Positions 28,421-37,584 are shown, counted from the stretch's first letter. The stretch: DNA of 64,000 nt from Mesorhizobium sp. ES1-1 (GCF_020164785.1 NZ_JAIUGX010000008.1:243129-307128), one strand, 5' to 3'. The notes: generated by a model from the letters alone, not told the origin. Numbers and translations: made by a program.

Positions 28421-29860
28421 ATGGACATCAGAGCAGTACAGATGACAAGCGCGGCCTTCGAAACCGACAGCGGGCGAACCCTGCTCAGCCCGACTCTGGT
28501 CGAAAACACCATGGCGACCATTCGCCAGCGGATCGCGGCGCGCAGCCTGCCGCCGGGCGCTCGATTGCCTTCCATCCGCGCCTTCGCCAAATCCATGCAG
28601 GTATCGAAATCCACCGTGGTCGAAGCCTATGAACGCCTTGCAGCCGAAGGCGCGATCCGCTCCCGACCGGGATCCGGCTTTTACGCGGCCGGATCCCTAG
28701 CGCCGTTGTCGCTGGCCGAGATCGGCCCCCGGCTGGACCGTGCCATCGATCCTCTGTGGGTCTCGCGCCAATCGCTCGAGGCAGGTGACAAGATGCTCAA
28801 GCCCGGCTGCGGCTGGCTACCGGCCTCGTGGATGCCGCAAGCGGCATTGCGCCGGGCACTGCGCACGGCAGCGCGGGCAGATGATGTCGCGCTTGCCGAC
28901 TACGGCACCCCGCTTGGCCTGCCGCCACTGCGCCAACTGCTGGCGCGACGCTTGGCAGGACATGGCATCGAAGCCTCTCCCGAACAGATCATGCTGACAG
29001 AATCGGGCACCCAGGCCATCGACCTTCTCTGTCGGTTCCTCATCGAGCCCGGCGATGCGGTGCTGGTCGACGATCCCTGCTATTTCAACTTCCACGCTTT
29101 GCTGCGCGCCCACCGGGCCAAGGTCGTCGGCGTTCCCTACACACGTTCCGGGCCGGATATCGACCTGTTCGCGCAGGCGCTGGCCGAACATCGGCCGCGC
29201 CTCTACATCACCAATTCCGCCATCCACAATCCGACGGGCTCGGTCCTGTCGCCGGTCACCGCGCACCGGTTGCTGAAACTGGCAGAACAATCGGATCTGA
29301 CCATCATCGAGGATGATATATTCGCCGATTTCGAACATGCGCCCGCGCCCCGGTTGGCGGCGTTCGACGGCCTGAACCGGGTCGTCCAGATCGGCAGTTT
29401 CTCCAAGACGCTGTCGGCCTCGGTCCGCTGTGGTTTCATCGCCGCGCCCCGCGCCTGGATAGAGGGGCTGACCGACCTCAAGATCGCCACGACATTCGGC
29501 GGTGGACGGCTGGCGGCCGACCTTGTGCTGACCCTTCTGAAGGACGGCAGCTACCGCAAACATATGGATCTGCTGCGCGTGAAACTCGCCCGCACGATGG
29601 CGGAGACCGGCACCCGGCTGAAGTCCATCGGCATCACGCCGTGGATCGACCAGCCTGCCGGCCTGTTCCTCTGGTGCAGCCTCCCCGATGGAGTGGATGC
29701 GGCAGAGATCGCGCGACGCGCTCTGGCCGACAATGTCGTGCTCGCGCCCGGTAACGCGTTCAGCCTGTCGGGAACGGCAAGTCGCTTCCTGCGCTTCAAC
29801 GTGGCCCAGTGCGCAGACGAGCGGATTTTCAGGGTGCTGGAAGCCGCTATGTCGCGTTGA
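28421..29860 (+). CDS. MocR/PdxR-like transcriptional regulator (GntR HTH plus PLP aminotransferase fold)
   Basis: The 479-residue protein has a GntR winged helix at about 22-90 ([20 protein letters not shown], then VVEAYERLAAEGAIRSRPGS). A linker leads to a fold-type I aminotransferase domain with the PLP lysine Lys329 in GSFSKTLS and Asp in IIEDDIF. MocR-type proteins sense PLP or an amino-acid adduct and control adjacent genes. The divergent EamA gene 72 bp away is the likely target, along with the regulator itself. Its 3' end overlaps the convergent LysR gene by 14 bp. Confidence 0.93.
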   Translation: MDIRAVQMTSAAFETDSGRTLLSPTLVENTMATIRQRIAARSLPPGARLPSIRAFAKSMQVSKSTVVEAYERLAAEGAIRSRPGSGFYAAGSLAPLSLAEIGPRLDRAIDPLWVSRQSLEAGDKMLKPGCGWLPASWMPQAALRRALRTAARADDVALADYGTPLGLPPLRQLLARRLAGHGIEASPEQIMLTESGTQAIDLLCRFLIEPGDAVLVDDPCYFNFHALLRAHRAKVVGVPYTRSGPDIDLFAQALAEHRPRLYITNSAIHNPTGSVLSPVTAHRLLKLAEQSDLTIIEDDIFADFEHAPAPRLAAFDGLNRVVQIGSFSKTLSASVRCGFIAAPRAWIEGLTDLKIATTFGGGRLAADLVLTLLKDGSYRKHMDLLRVKLARTMAETGTRLKSIGITPWIDQPAGLFLWCSLPDGVDAAEIARRALADNVVLAPGNAFSLSGTASRFLRFNVAQCADERIFRVLEAAMSR

Positions 29861-30758
29861 TTGTACGTCGTGAGGCCGAGCAAACTTCCCGGACGCGTTC
29901 GCGTAACCAGCGCTGCGCCGGATCGGCGTCGAGGCGCGGATGCCAGAGCATCGAGATGGTGACTTCCATGGTGGCGACGGGCAGCGCAAAGCTGTGCATT
30001 CCTGCACGCGCTCCTTCGGTGTGCCGCTCCGGTACGCTGGCGATCAGGTCGGATGCGCGCGCCATTGCAAGTGCGGCCGAGAAACCGGAAACCATGCACA
30101 CAACAGTCCGCTGCAGCCCAAGCGCGCTCAGGGCCTCGTCGATCGGCCCTCTCTCGCGGCCCCGTCGCGACACACTGACGTGGCGGCCCGCCGCATAACG
30201 TTCGGGCGTTACCACGCCCTCCCCCAGCGGATGGCCCTCTCGCACGGCGGCAATGAAGCGGTCACGGAACAGCGCCTGGATACGGACTTCAGGCCCGGTT
30301 TCACCGGCGACGCCGACTTCAAGGTCGATCGCCGCGTCGCGCAGCGACATCATGTCCTTGTCAGACTTAGGCGCGAAACGCAGCCGCACTCCTGGCGCAT
30401 CAACCCCGACGCGGGCGACCAGACGAGGCCCGAACTCCTCGACGAAGCCCTCATTTGTGCGCAGCGTGAAGATCCTGTCCAGCCGAGAGAGGTCGAGCAG
30501 TCTTACAGGCCGCAGCAGCGCCTCGGCGTCCTGGACGACGGTGCCGACCTGCCGGCGCAGTTCCTCCGCGCGTGGCGTCGCCACCAACCCTCGCCCGGCA
30601 CGCACGAGCAAGGGATCCCCAGTCGCGTCGCGCAGCCGCGCCAGCGTCCGGCTCATCGCCGAGGGGCTGAGCCGCAGACGGCGCGCGGCACGGGCCACGC
30701 TGCCTTCGGCCAGCAGAACGTCCAGGGCGAACAGCAGGTTGAGATCGGGCAATGTCAT
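29847..30758 (-). CDS. LysR family transcriptional regulator
   Basis: A 303-residue LTTR of the NodD/LinR-like type: the N-terminal helix-turn-helix (LNLLFALDVLLAEGSVARAA, then LSPSAMSRTLARLRDATGDP) occupies about 5-65, and the effector domain begins near residue 90 (RIFTLRTNEGFVEEFG). It is divergent from an MFS exporter 129 bp away, a standard pairing in which the regulator controls the pump. Its stop overlaps the 3' end of the MocR-like gene on the other strand. Confidence 0.92.
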   Translation of the reverse strand: MTLPDLNLLFALDVLLAEGSVARAARRLRLSPSAMSRTLARLRDATGDPLLVRAGRGLVATPRAEELRRQVGTVVQDAEALLRPVRLLDLSRLDRIFTLRTNEGFVEEFGPRLVARVGVDAPGVRLRFAPKSDKDMMSLRDAAIDLEVGVAGETGPEVRIQALFRDRFIAAVREGHPLGEGVVTPERYAAGRHVSVSRRGRERGPIDEALSALGLQRTVVCMVSGFSAALAMARASDLIASVPERHTEGARAGMHSFALPVATMEVTISMLWHPRLDADPAQRWLRERVREVCSASRRTINAT

Positions 30759-30788
30759 GGACAGGTCCTAACATGAGATGGCGTCTGA

Positions 30789-30805
30789 TGCACGATTATG
30801 ATGCA
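30789..30805. promoter_or_regulatory. LysR-type T-N11-A site in the LysR/MFS divergent region
   Basis: TGCACGATTATGATGCA is a 17-bp sequence flanked by TGCA at both ends and containing T-N11-A, the LTTR core. It lies 31 bp from the LysR start codon in the divergent region. The TGATGCA heptamer also occurs twice here as a direct repeat. Confidence 0.4.
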
Positions 30806-30887
30806 AATGCTGCGCCTTCCGCCATATCAGCGGCAGGATTAGATCTCCGACAGCTCCGCTTCCGGGGCAAACGGAAAGGAGATCGCC

Positions 30888-32342
30888 ATGGCAGTCGCCA
30901 CGCAAAATCGGGATCGGCCGATTTCAGCCCCACAGGAAAACTCATCCGCCGTCTCGGCGCTGGCAAGTCTGTCGCTCGCCACACTGCTGTCGTCGCTGGG
31001 CACAAGCATCGCCAGCGTCGGCCTGCCGTCGCTGATGCAGACGTTCGGGGCATCGTTCCAGGCCGTGCAATGGGTGGTGCTGGCCTATCTGCTTGCGATC
31101 ACCACGCTGATCGTCAGTGCCGGGCGGCTGGCCGACATGCTCGGGCGTCGCCCCTTGCTGTTGGGCGGCATCGCGCTGTTCACATTGGCGTCGCTGTTGT
31201 GCGCGCTGGCCCCGACGCTTTGGCTGCTGATCGCCGCGCGTGCCCTGCAGGGGCTTGGCGCGGCGGTGATGATGTCGCTGACACTGGCCTTTGTCGCGCA
31301 GACCGTGAGCAAGGACCGGACCGGCAGCGCCATGGGCCTGCTCGGCGCCATGTCGGCCATTGGCACGACACTCGGACCCTCGCTCGGTGGATTGCTGATC
31401 GCCGGCCTCGGCTGGCGGGTGATCTTTCTCGTCAACGTCCCATTGGGCCTTCTGACCTTCGCGCTCGCTTGGCGTGGCCTGCCTGCGGGCGACAAGAACG
31501 CACAGCCCGCCTCAGGCAAGTTCGACGCGATGGGCACCGTCCTGCTGGCAATGACGCTGGCCGCCTATGCATTGGCCATGACGCTCGGCCGGGGCAAGTT
31601 TGGCGCACTCAACATCGGCCTCCTCGCCGCTACCCTTCTCGGCCTGGTTCTTTTCGCCATCGCCCAGGGAAAAGCGAAAACTCCCCTGGTCCAGCTTGGC
31701 CGCTTCAGGGATCCGCGGCTCAGCGCCAGTCTGGCCATGAACCTCATCGTCGCAACCGTGATGATGGCGACCCTGGTGGTGGCCCCGTTCTATTTATCGC
31801 GGGGGCTCGGGCTCGATGCCGCCATGGTGGGGGTGGGGCTGTCGGCGGGGCCGCTCGTCTCGGCCCTGTCGGCGCTGCTGGCCGGGCGGCTTGCCGATCG
31901 CTTCGGAGCTCAAAGGATGATGGCGGTTGGCCTGTTCGCTCTCGGCATCGGCACATTTCTGCTGTCGCTGGCGATGACGAGGCTTGGCATTGCCGGCTAT
32001 GTCGTTCCCATCGCCATCACCTGCTTCGGCTACGCCCTTTTCCAGACCTCCAACAATGCAGCCGTCATGAGCCGTGTCGGCGCCGGCGAAAGAGGCGTCG
32101 TATCGGGCCTCCTCAACCTGTCACGCAATCTCGGCTTGATCACCGGCGCATCCCTGATGGGCGCAATATTCGCCGCCGGGTCCGCCGGCGGGCGGCACGG
32201 CATCGGTCAGGATGTCTTGAGTTCGGCGGCCGCGGCGCAGGGAATGCACGTCACCTTCCAGGTCGCGACGGCCCTGGCCGTGCTGGCGCTGGTCCTCGCG
32301 CTCCTCTCGGCAGGCACCGTAACGCAAGGCGATTCTTCCTGA
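30888..32342 (+). CDS. MFS transporter, DHA2-like drug exporter
   Basis: A 484-residue membrane protein with about fourteen hydrophobic segments, the size and helix number of the DHA2 family. Motif A is GRLADMLGRRPLLL near residue 77, and motif C-like ALGTTLGPSLGG appears as AIGTTLGPSLGGLLIAGLGW near 157-176, followed by FLVNVPLGLL. AAAGGAG precedes the ATG. It is divergent from the LysR gene, its probable regulator, and exports a drug or toxic metabolite that cannot be named. Confidence 0.92.
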   Translation: MAVATQNRDRPISAPQENSSAVSALASLSLATLLSSLGTSIASVGLPSLMQTFGASFQAVQWVVLAYLLAITTLIVSAGRLADMLGRRPLLLGGIALFTLASLLCALAPTLWLLIAARALQGLGAAVMMSLTLAFVAQTVSKDRTGSAMGLLGAMSAIGTTLGPSLGGLLIAGLGWRVIFLVNVPLGLLTFALAWRGLPAGDKNAQPASGKFDAMGTVLLAMTLAAYALAMTLGRGKFGALNIGLLAATLLGLVLFAIAQGKAKTPLVQLGRFRDPRLSASLAMNLIVATVMMATLVVAPFYLSRGLGLDAAMVGVGLSAGPLVSALSALLAGRLADRFGAQRMMAVGLFALGIGTFLLSLAMTRLGIAGYVVPIAITCFGYALFQTSNNAAVMSRVGAGERGVVSGLLNLSRNLGLITGASLMGAIFAAGSAGGRHGIGQDVLSSAAAAQGMHVTFQVATALAVLALVLALLSAGTVTQGDSS

Positions 32343-32375
32343 AGATAAGTGCCCGTCGACCGGCTGCAATGCGAC

Positions 32376-32873
32376 TCAGGCCCCTGCCCGCTTGCGGCGT
32401 TCATAAAGCATAACCAGTGTTTCGGCGGTCAAAGCCGGCTTCTCCTCGCCCTCGATCTCCACCGTGTTGGCCGCTTTCATCAGGTACTGGCCCGGCCCCC
32501 AGTCTTGCACGGAAAGCAGAACGATGCGCAGCCTTATGCGCGCGCCCGCCTTGACGGGCGCCAGAAAGCGCACTTTGTCGAAGCCGTAGTTGAACGCCGC
32601 CTGCGTGTTCTCGGGCACGATCCCCATGCCCAGCGCCAGCGCCCCGATGATCGACAGCGTCAGGTAGCCATGCGCAATGGTGGTCCGGAACGGGCTTTGC
32701 CGCCGCGCCCTCTCAGGGTCGACATGGATCCATTGATGGTCTCCGGTACATTCGGCGAACTGGTTGATGCGGTTCTGGTCGACGGTCGTCCACTCCGACA
32801 CGCCAAGCTCCTGTCCGGCCATCGTCTTCAGCTCTGCGTAGGTCGGCGGCGTTCTAGGCCGTATTTCGGTCAT
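32376..32873 (-). CDS. MaoC family dehydratase ((R)-specific enoyl-CoA hydratase-like)
   Basis: A 165-residue hot-dog-fold protein. The hydratase-2 motif is complete: Asp45 and His50 in CTGDHQWIHVDPERA, the same five-residue spacing as in PhaJ, followed by TTIAHGYLTLS. The reaction should be reversible hydration of trans-2-enoyl-CoA to (R)-3-hydroxyacyl-CoA. The phasin gene next downstream in genome order hints at a link to polyhydroxyalkanoate metabolism, though the two are 151 bp or more apart on different positions of the same strand. Confidence 0.92.
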   Translation of the reverse strand: MTEIRPRTPPTYAELKTMAGQELGVSEWTTVDQNRINQFAECTGDHQWIHVDPERARRQSPFRTTIAHGYLTLSIIGALALGMGIVPENTQAAFNYGFDKVRFLAPVKAGARIRLRIVLLSVQDWGPGQYLMKAANTVEIEGEEKPALTAETLVMLYERRKRAGA

Positions 32874-33026
32874 TCAAACTATCCCGATCGCTTCAACGCT
32901 TCCCGACCATGACCGGCGGCCTCTGTCAATTCATCGTCGCGCAATCCGTTCCGCGACGGCGGGCCTGAACGGAATGCTCCGTGATCTGGCCGGCATCAGC
33001 AAAAAAGCCTGACTGGCCGAAAGCCG

Positions 33027-33455
33027 CTACTTCTTCTCGTAGCCGGCGCGGATCTCCTCCATCGCCTCCTTGATGCGCGAACGCAGGATGTCGATCGATT
33101 CGGTACCCGATTTCTTGACCAGCTCGGCCACTTCGCCGGCATTCTTCAACGTGGTTTCGAAGGATTTCCTGGCAAACTCGGTCTGCTTGGCCATCAGCTC
33201 CTGCGGAGTCCCGGGCGCCTTGTAGCTTTGCGCCATGTCGGTGACCTCGCGCAGCGTATCCTGCAGCAACGCGCGTTGCCTGGACAACAGCGACGTCGCT
33301 CCGGCCGCAGTGACCCGAGCCGCCTGCTCCAGCGCCTCTAAATTCCGGCGATGATGCGCAAGGATGGTTTCGACATCGACCGTGGGCAGCTTCAGGTCGC
33401 GGCCGAACTTGCCGAACATTTCCATAAACGAATCGGATTGCGGCTGCTTCGCCAT
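33027..33455 (-). CDS. Phasin family protein
   Basis: The start at 33455 (MAKQPQSDSF) follows GGGAGG and gives 142 residues. The protein is almost wholly amphipathic helix, with the phasin_2-type core from ILAHHRRNLEALEQAARVTA to GYEKK and no membrane segment. Phasins coat polyhydroxybutyrate granules in the cytoplasm. Placement beside a MaoC hydratase fits PHA metabolism; PHA synthase itself is not in the window. Confidence 0.88.
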   Translation of the reverse strand: MAKQPQSDSFMEMFGKFGRDLKLPTVDVETILAHHRRNLEALEQAARVTAAGATSLLSRQRALLQDTLREVTDMAQSYKAPGTPQELMAKQTEFARKSFETTLKNAGEVAELVKKSGTESIDILRSRIKEAMEEIRAGYEKK

Positions 33456-33556
33456 GATGTGGTGCCTCCCTGTCGCCACCGAAATGGCTTTCCCGGAGCG
33501 ACAATAGCATGGAAGCGCCGCGTGTCCATTCGAGCGGCGCTGGCTGCAAACGGGCG

Positions 33557-34852
33557 TCAGCCGGCGAGAAACAGACGCTCGGCCAGGTAGAGCACGAGAC
33601 CGGCAAGACCGCCGATGATCATGCCGTTGAAACGGATATATTGCAGGTCCCTGCCGATGTTCATCTCGATAAGTCGCGTCAACTGGGCAAGGTCCCAGCG
33701 CTTAACCTGGTCGGCGATGAATTTCGACACGCCATGCTTCTGGCTTTCGACGAAGGCGGCCAGGGCCACCACGAACCCCTGGTTCATGTCGGCCCTGATC
33801 CGCGGGTCACCAGCAAGATGCCGTCCGACCTCGACGAACATGTTGGCCAGATGCGCACTGATCATCGAATCCGAGGCCTTGGTGTCCTGCTCTATGAACT
33901 GGCCGAGACTTGCCCAGATGTCGTTCGCCAAGCCCGCGACTTCCGGCCGGGCCAGGAAATCGCGCTTCAGCTTCTCCGCGCGCTTGGCATATTGCTTCGA
34001 TGTCCTCAGTTTCTCGATGAAGGCCTGGGCGAACCGATCGAACTCGGCCCGCATCGGGTGATCCGGCTCGGCGCGCACCTCGTCCAGCAGAGAGCCGGCC
34101 GAAGCGACGATCTTCTTCAGCAGATAGGCATCGGCGCGAAAAAGGTTGAACAGCGACGGGAGTTCCTCGCGGATTTTCTCGCGCATCGTGGCCAGCGCCT
34201 GCTCGTCACTGAGAAACCTGCCGACCACTTTGGTGAACTCGTCGAACAGTTTCTGGTGGCGGCGATCGTCGGTAAGCGCCGACAAAAGCTCGGCGGCCAG
34301 CGGTGCCAGCGGCACCTTCTCGATCTGCTCGATCATGCGGCTGGTGACGAAGCCGCGCAGGCTGGAATGCTCTAGGGCCGCGAGCATGCGCGGAACTAGC
34401 CGCATGACGAAACGCGACAGGCTGGCGGCGCGGTCGGTATCGGCCAGCCAATCGGCGACCAGCGCCGAGAAGTCCACTTCTGCGAGCTTTTCTCGCACCG
34501 GGCCGGGCGCGAGGAAATTGACCTCGATGAAGCGGCCGAGATTGTCGGCGATGCGGTTCTGGTTTTCCGGGATGATAGCGGTGTGCGGGATGGGCAGCCC
34601 CAGCGGGCGCTTGAACAGCGCCACCACCGCATACCAGTCGGCAAGGCCGCCGATGGTGGCCGCTTCGGCGAACGCTGCGACGAAACCGAGCCAGGGATGG
34701 TCCGGCTCGAATGACTTCGCCAGTGCGAACACCACCACGCAAAGCGCGAGCGCCGCCGTGGCGGTGAACTTCGTCCGCCGCAATGCCGATAGCTTGGCGC
34801 TAGCGTCGGTGTCGAAGCCTGACAGTCCCGGGGATTGTGCCGGTTCGGCCAT
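33557..34852 (-). CDS. DUF445 family membrane-associated protein
   Basis: 431 residues from the ATG at 34852, which has GAGGAG upstream. The N-terminal half has a hydrophobic segment (ALALCVVVFALA, about 33-44) and the conserved DUF445 block GGLADWYAVVALFKRPLGLPIPHTAIIP (about 68-95). A long helical region follows, and a C-terminal hydrophobic anchor (GMIIGGLAGLVLYLAERLFL) closes the protein. DUF445 proteins (YjiN-like) are uncharacterised inner-membrane proteins. It is divergent from rirA, 260 bp away, with an IRO-like box in between. Confidence 0.85.
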   Translation of the reverse strand: MAEPAQSPGLSGFDTDASAKLSALRRTKFTATAALALCVVVFALAKSFEPDHPWLGFVAAFAEAATIGGLADWYAVVALFKRPLGLPIPHTAIIPENQNRIADNLGRFIEVNFLAPGPVREKLAEVDFSALVADWLADTDRAASLSRFVMRLVPRMLAALEHSSLRGFVTSRMIEQIEKVPLAPLAAELLSALTDDRRHQKLFDEFTKVVGRFLSDEQALATMREKIREELPSLFNLFRADAYLLKKIVASAGSLLDEVRAEPDHPMRAEFDRFAQAFIEKLRTSKQYAKRAEKLKRDFLARPEVAGLANDIWASLGQFIEQDTKASDSMISAHLANMFVEVGRHLAGDPRIRADMNQGFVVALAAFVESQKHGVSKFIADQVKRWDLAQLTRLIEMNIGRDLQYIRFNGMIIGGLAGLVLYLAERLFLAG

Positions 34853-34952
34853 GATGCGTTGCTCCTCGTCGGTCTTGGGCAATCTGGTATACGCCCAAAA
34901 AAAGGCGAGACGGCAGGTTTTGCCTCGCGTTCTACCGGACCGCACACAAAGT

Positions 34953-34967
34953 TGACGAGTTTGTTCA
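34953..34967. promoter_or_regulatory. IRO box (RirA site) upstream of rirA
   Basis: TGACGAGTTTGTTCA fits TGA-N9-TCA, the IRO motif bound by RirA in rhizobia. It overlaps a TTGACG hexamer that could serve as a -35 element. It lies 145 bp before the rirA start and about 100 bp before the divergent DUF445 start, so it could serve either gene; autoregulation of rirA is the simpler reading. A 6-base match can arise by chance. Confidence 0.5.
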
Positions 34968-35112
34968 GCTATTGCGCTTTGCCAGTCTGGAATTGTTCCA
35001 AGGTATAGGCCATATTCCGCAAAGGCCAAGCGTGACGAGTCCGGCACTTTGGACTGCCACCTCGGCGGATATCTGGAATCAGGCGCGGCGGCACCGTGCC
35101 AGTGAGGACAAA

Positions 35113-35577
35113 ATGCGGCTTACCCGCCAGACCAACTATGCGATGCGCATCCTGATGTATTGCGCGGCCAATGACGACCGGCTGAGCCGTATCCCCGAAA
35201 TCGCGGCCGCCTATACGGTGTCGGAGCTTTTCCTGTTCAAGATCCTGCAGCCGCTGGTCGAGCATGGCCTCATCCAGACCGTGCGTGGTAGGAATGGCGG
35301 CGTCAAATTGGGCCGTGCCGCGGAATCGATCAGCCTGTTCGATGTGGTGCGGATCACGGAAGAAAGCTTTGCCATGGCCGAATGCTTCGAGAACGATGCC
35401 GCCGAGTGCCCTTTGGTCGACAGCTGCGCGCTGAATTCGGCTTTGCGCGAGGCGCTCAACGCCTTCTTCGCGGTGCTGGAACGCTACACCATCGCCGACC
35501 TTGTGGCGGCACGCCCGAATGTGCGCAATTTGCTCGGCATCGATATGCTCATGCAGCGCCAGGTGCCTGCCGCCTGA
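35113..35577 (+). CDS. rirA: Iron-responsive Rrf2-type regulator RirA
   Basis: The start at 35113 (MRLTRQTNYAMRILMYCAAN) matches the RirA N-terminus and gives 154 residues. The Rrf2 winged helix spans about 10-65 (IPEIAAAYTVSELFLFKILQ, then TVRGRNGGVKLG). The three iron-sulfur ligands Cys91, Cys99 and Cys105 fall at exactly the positions known for rhizobial RirA. RirA carries a 4Fe-4S cluster when iron is sufficient and represses iron-uptake genes at IRO boxes. It sits beside the haem-uptake operon it is expected to control. Confidence 0.95.
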   Translation: MRLTRQTNYAMRILMYCAANDDRLSRIPEIAAAYTVSELFLFKILQPLVEHGLIQTVRGRNGGVKLGRAAESISLFDVVRITEESFAMAECFENDAAECPLVDSCALNSALREALNAFFAVLERYTIADLVAARPNVRNLLGIDMLMQRQVPAA

Positions 35578-35580
35578 TCA

Positions 35581-35601
35581 GACCTCAGGCTGTTTGAGGT
35601 C
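35581..35601. terminator. Hairpin between convergent rirA and hmuV
   Basis: GACCTCA-GGCTGTT-TGAGGTC gives a perfect 7-bp stem with a 7-nt loop just after the rirA stop, in the 85-bp gap before the convergent hmuV stop. It lacks a T tract, so it may be a processing or weak bidirectional terminator structure. Confidence 0.4.
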
Positions 35602-35662
35602 CTGCATGGGCAAGCCTGGCATAGTCTGAAAATCGGGACGGGCACGCAGTTCGCCTCGAACC

Positions 35663-36454
35663 TCAAGCCGCCGCGGATTGGGGCAGCACGAACGGCACGT
35701 TCCCTGCCGGCAGCACGCCGACCTTCAGCCGACAATCGAAGACTGTCTCGATCAGCTCATCGCTCAGCACGTCTTGCGGCGAACCGGTGGCCGCCAATCC
35801 GCCCCGATGCATGACAAAGATCCGGTCGGCATACATGGCCGTCAGATTGAGATCATGCAGGATGGCGATGACGACGCCGCCCCTTCTTGCGAAGTCGCGG
35901 GCAATGTTCATGATGATCAGCTGATGTTTGATGTCGAGACTTGAAACCGGCTCGTCGAGGAACAGGTAGCGCGGCTTGCCGTCGAGCACCGGCGCCCAGA
36001 CCTGGCACAGCACGCGCGCAAGCTGGACGCGCTGCTGCTCGCCGCCGGAAAGCTCCTGGTAGAAGCGCCCCGCAAAACCCTCGAGATCGACGCGCGCAAG
36101 CGCCCGTTCCGGCAGCCGCCAATCCTCGCCCGGCAGGACGCCCGAGCGGCCTCCGACAAGCCCGAGCTTGACGACCTCGCGCACCGTGAAGGGGAATGAC
36201 AGCGAGGTGGCCTGCGGCAGCACCGCACGCTGCACGGCAGTCTCGGCCGGCTTCATCGCCTGGAGATCGCGGCCATTGAGAACGATGCGCCCGCTATAGG
36301 CGAGCTCCCCCGATAGCGCCTTGAGGAAAGTCGTCTTGCCCGACCCGTTAGGGCCGACGATGGCGGCGATTTCGCCGGGACGTGCATCGAAATCGACCCC
36401 GCCGACAATACGCTTGCCCGCGATCTCAACCGAAACATCCCTCGCCTCGATCAT
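35663..36454 (-). CDS. hmuV: Haemin ABC transporter ATP-binding protein HmuV
   Basis: The ATG at 36454 is preferred over a TTG one codon upstream because of GAGG six bases away; length is 263. Walker A is GPNGSGKTT (about 34-42), the signature is LSGGEQQRVQLAR, Walker B is YLFLDEPVSSLD and the switch His is in ILHDLNL. This is the FecE/HmuV class of ATPase that powers haem import into the cytoplasm with HmuU and HmuT. It is the last gene of the hemP-hmuSTUV operon, 15 bp after hmuU. Confidence 0.95.
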   Translation of the reverse strand: MIEARDVSVEIAGKRIVGGVDFDARPGEIAAIVGPNGSGKTTFLKALSGELAYSGRIVLNGRDLQAMKPAETAVQRAVLPQATSLSFPFTVREVVKLGLVGGRSGVLPGEDWRLPERALARVDLEGFAGRFYQELSGGEQQRVQLARVLCQVWAPVLDGKPRYLFLDEPVSSLDIKHQLIIMNIARDFARRGGVVIAILHDLNLTAMYADRIFVMHRGGLAATGSPQDVLSDELIETVFDCRLKVGVLPAGNVPFVLPQSAAA

Positions 36455-36469
36455 CAAAGCCTCACAAGC

Positions 36470-37573
36470 TCACAAGTCGATCACGCCGCGCTTGCGCAGC
36501 AGGATCCAGAGAAAGAACGGCGCGCCCGATATCGCCGTGACGATTCCTATGGGCAGTTCCGCCGGCGCGACGATGGTGCGCGCGACCGCATCGGCCAGCA
36601 GCAGCAGGGAGCCGCCGAGCAGTGCCGATGCCGGCAGCAGATAGCGATTGTCGGGACCGATCAGCAGGCGCAGCAGATGCGGCACGACGATGCCAACGAA
36701 GCCGATGCCGCCGCTGACGGCGACGGATGCGCCGACCGCTGCCGAAACGCCGATGATGGCGGTATATTTCAGCCTCTGCACTGGGATGCCGAGATGCCCG
36801 GCCGTCGCCTCGCCCAGCGCCAGCGCGTTGAGGCCGCGCGCCAGGAACGGCATCGCCGCCAGGGCCAGCACGATGATCGGGCCAACGGAGGCGATCTTAG
36901 GCCAAGTCGCTCCGCCGAGCGATCCGAGTTGCCAGAATGTCAGGTCCCGCAGCTGGCGGTCATCCGCCATGAAGATCAGGATGCCCGTCAGCGCCATGGC
37001 CAGCGCCGCCAGCGCGATGCCGGCGAGCAGCATGGTGGCGACCGATGTGCGGCCCTGCCGGGTGGCAACCTGATAGAGCACCAGCGTCGTGGCGAGCCCG
37101 CCCCAGAATGCAGCCAGGGGCAGAGCGAGAGTCCCGAGCAAGGCCGTCACCGGCGCAAGGAACGTCGCGCCCAGCACGATGACGGAAACAGCTCCAAGGC
37201 TGGAGCCGGCGGAAACGCCGATCAGGCCGGGGTCGGCCAGAGGATTGCGAAACAGGCCTTGCATCACGGCGCCGGAGACTGCGAGCGCCGCGCCGACCAG
37301 CATGCCCATGACGACGCGCGGCAGACGGATGTCATAGACGATCAAACTGTCACGGGCACTCAACGCTAGGTCGCCCGGAACGGTGCCAAGCAGCCAGTCG
37401 CGGATGACGTTTACGGCCGATGCGTCCGATGCGCCCGACGTCAGCGACAGCAACACCGCAATGGCGAGCCCGACACACAGCAACACGATGACAAGGCGAG
37501 CCCGCCTCGAGCGGTCGCCTTCTGTCGCACCTGCCATCACGGCTTCCGGGCCTGCGATCGATTGATCGACCAT
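36470..37573 (-). CDS. hmuU: Haemin ABC transporter permease HmuU
   Basis: A 367-residue FecCD/BtuC-type permease with about ten membrane helices. Conserved blocks are RLPRVVMGMLVGAALAVSGAVMQ, FRNPLADPGLIGVSAGSSLGA, and late in the protein GGIGFVGIVVPHLLRLLIGPDNR. These loops contact the ATPase and form the haem path through the inner membrane. It lies 11 bp after hmuT and just before hmuV. Confidence 0.95.
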   Translation of the reverse strand: MVDQSIAGPEAVMAGATEGDRSRRARLVIVLLCVGLAIAVLLSLTSGASDASAVNVIRDWLLGTVPGDLALSARDSLIVYDIRLPRVVMGMLVGAALAVSGAVMQGLFRNPLADPGLIGVSAGSSLGAVSVIVLGATFLAPVTALLGTLALPLAAFWGGLATTLVLYQVATRQGRTSVATMLLAGIALAALAMALTGILIFMADDRQLRDLTFWQLGSLGGATWPKIASVGPIIVLALAAMPFLARGLNALALGEATAGHLGIPVQRLKYTAIIGVSAAVGASVAVSGGIGFVGIVVPHLLRLLIGPDNRYLLPASALLGGSLLLLADAVARTIVAPAELPIGIVTAISGAPFFLWILLRKRGVIDL

Positions 37574-37584
37574 GATGCGCCCGT

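Noticed and set aside
30752..32413. Plus-strand frame of about 550 codons over the MFS gene
   Set aside because: It is a shifted frame of the DHA2-like transporter. It has no membrane pattern and starts inside the LysR promoter region.
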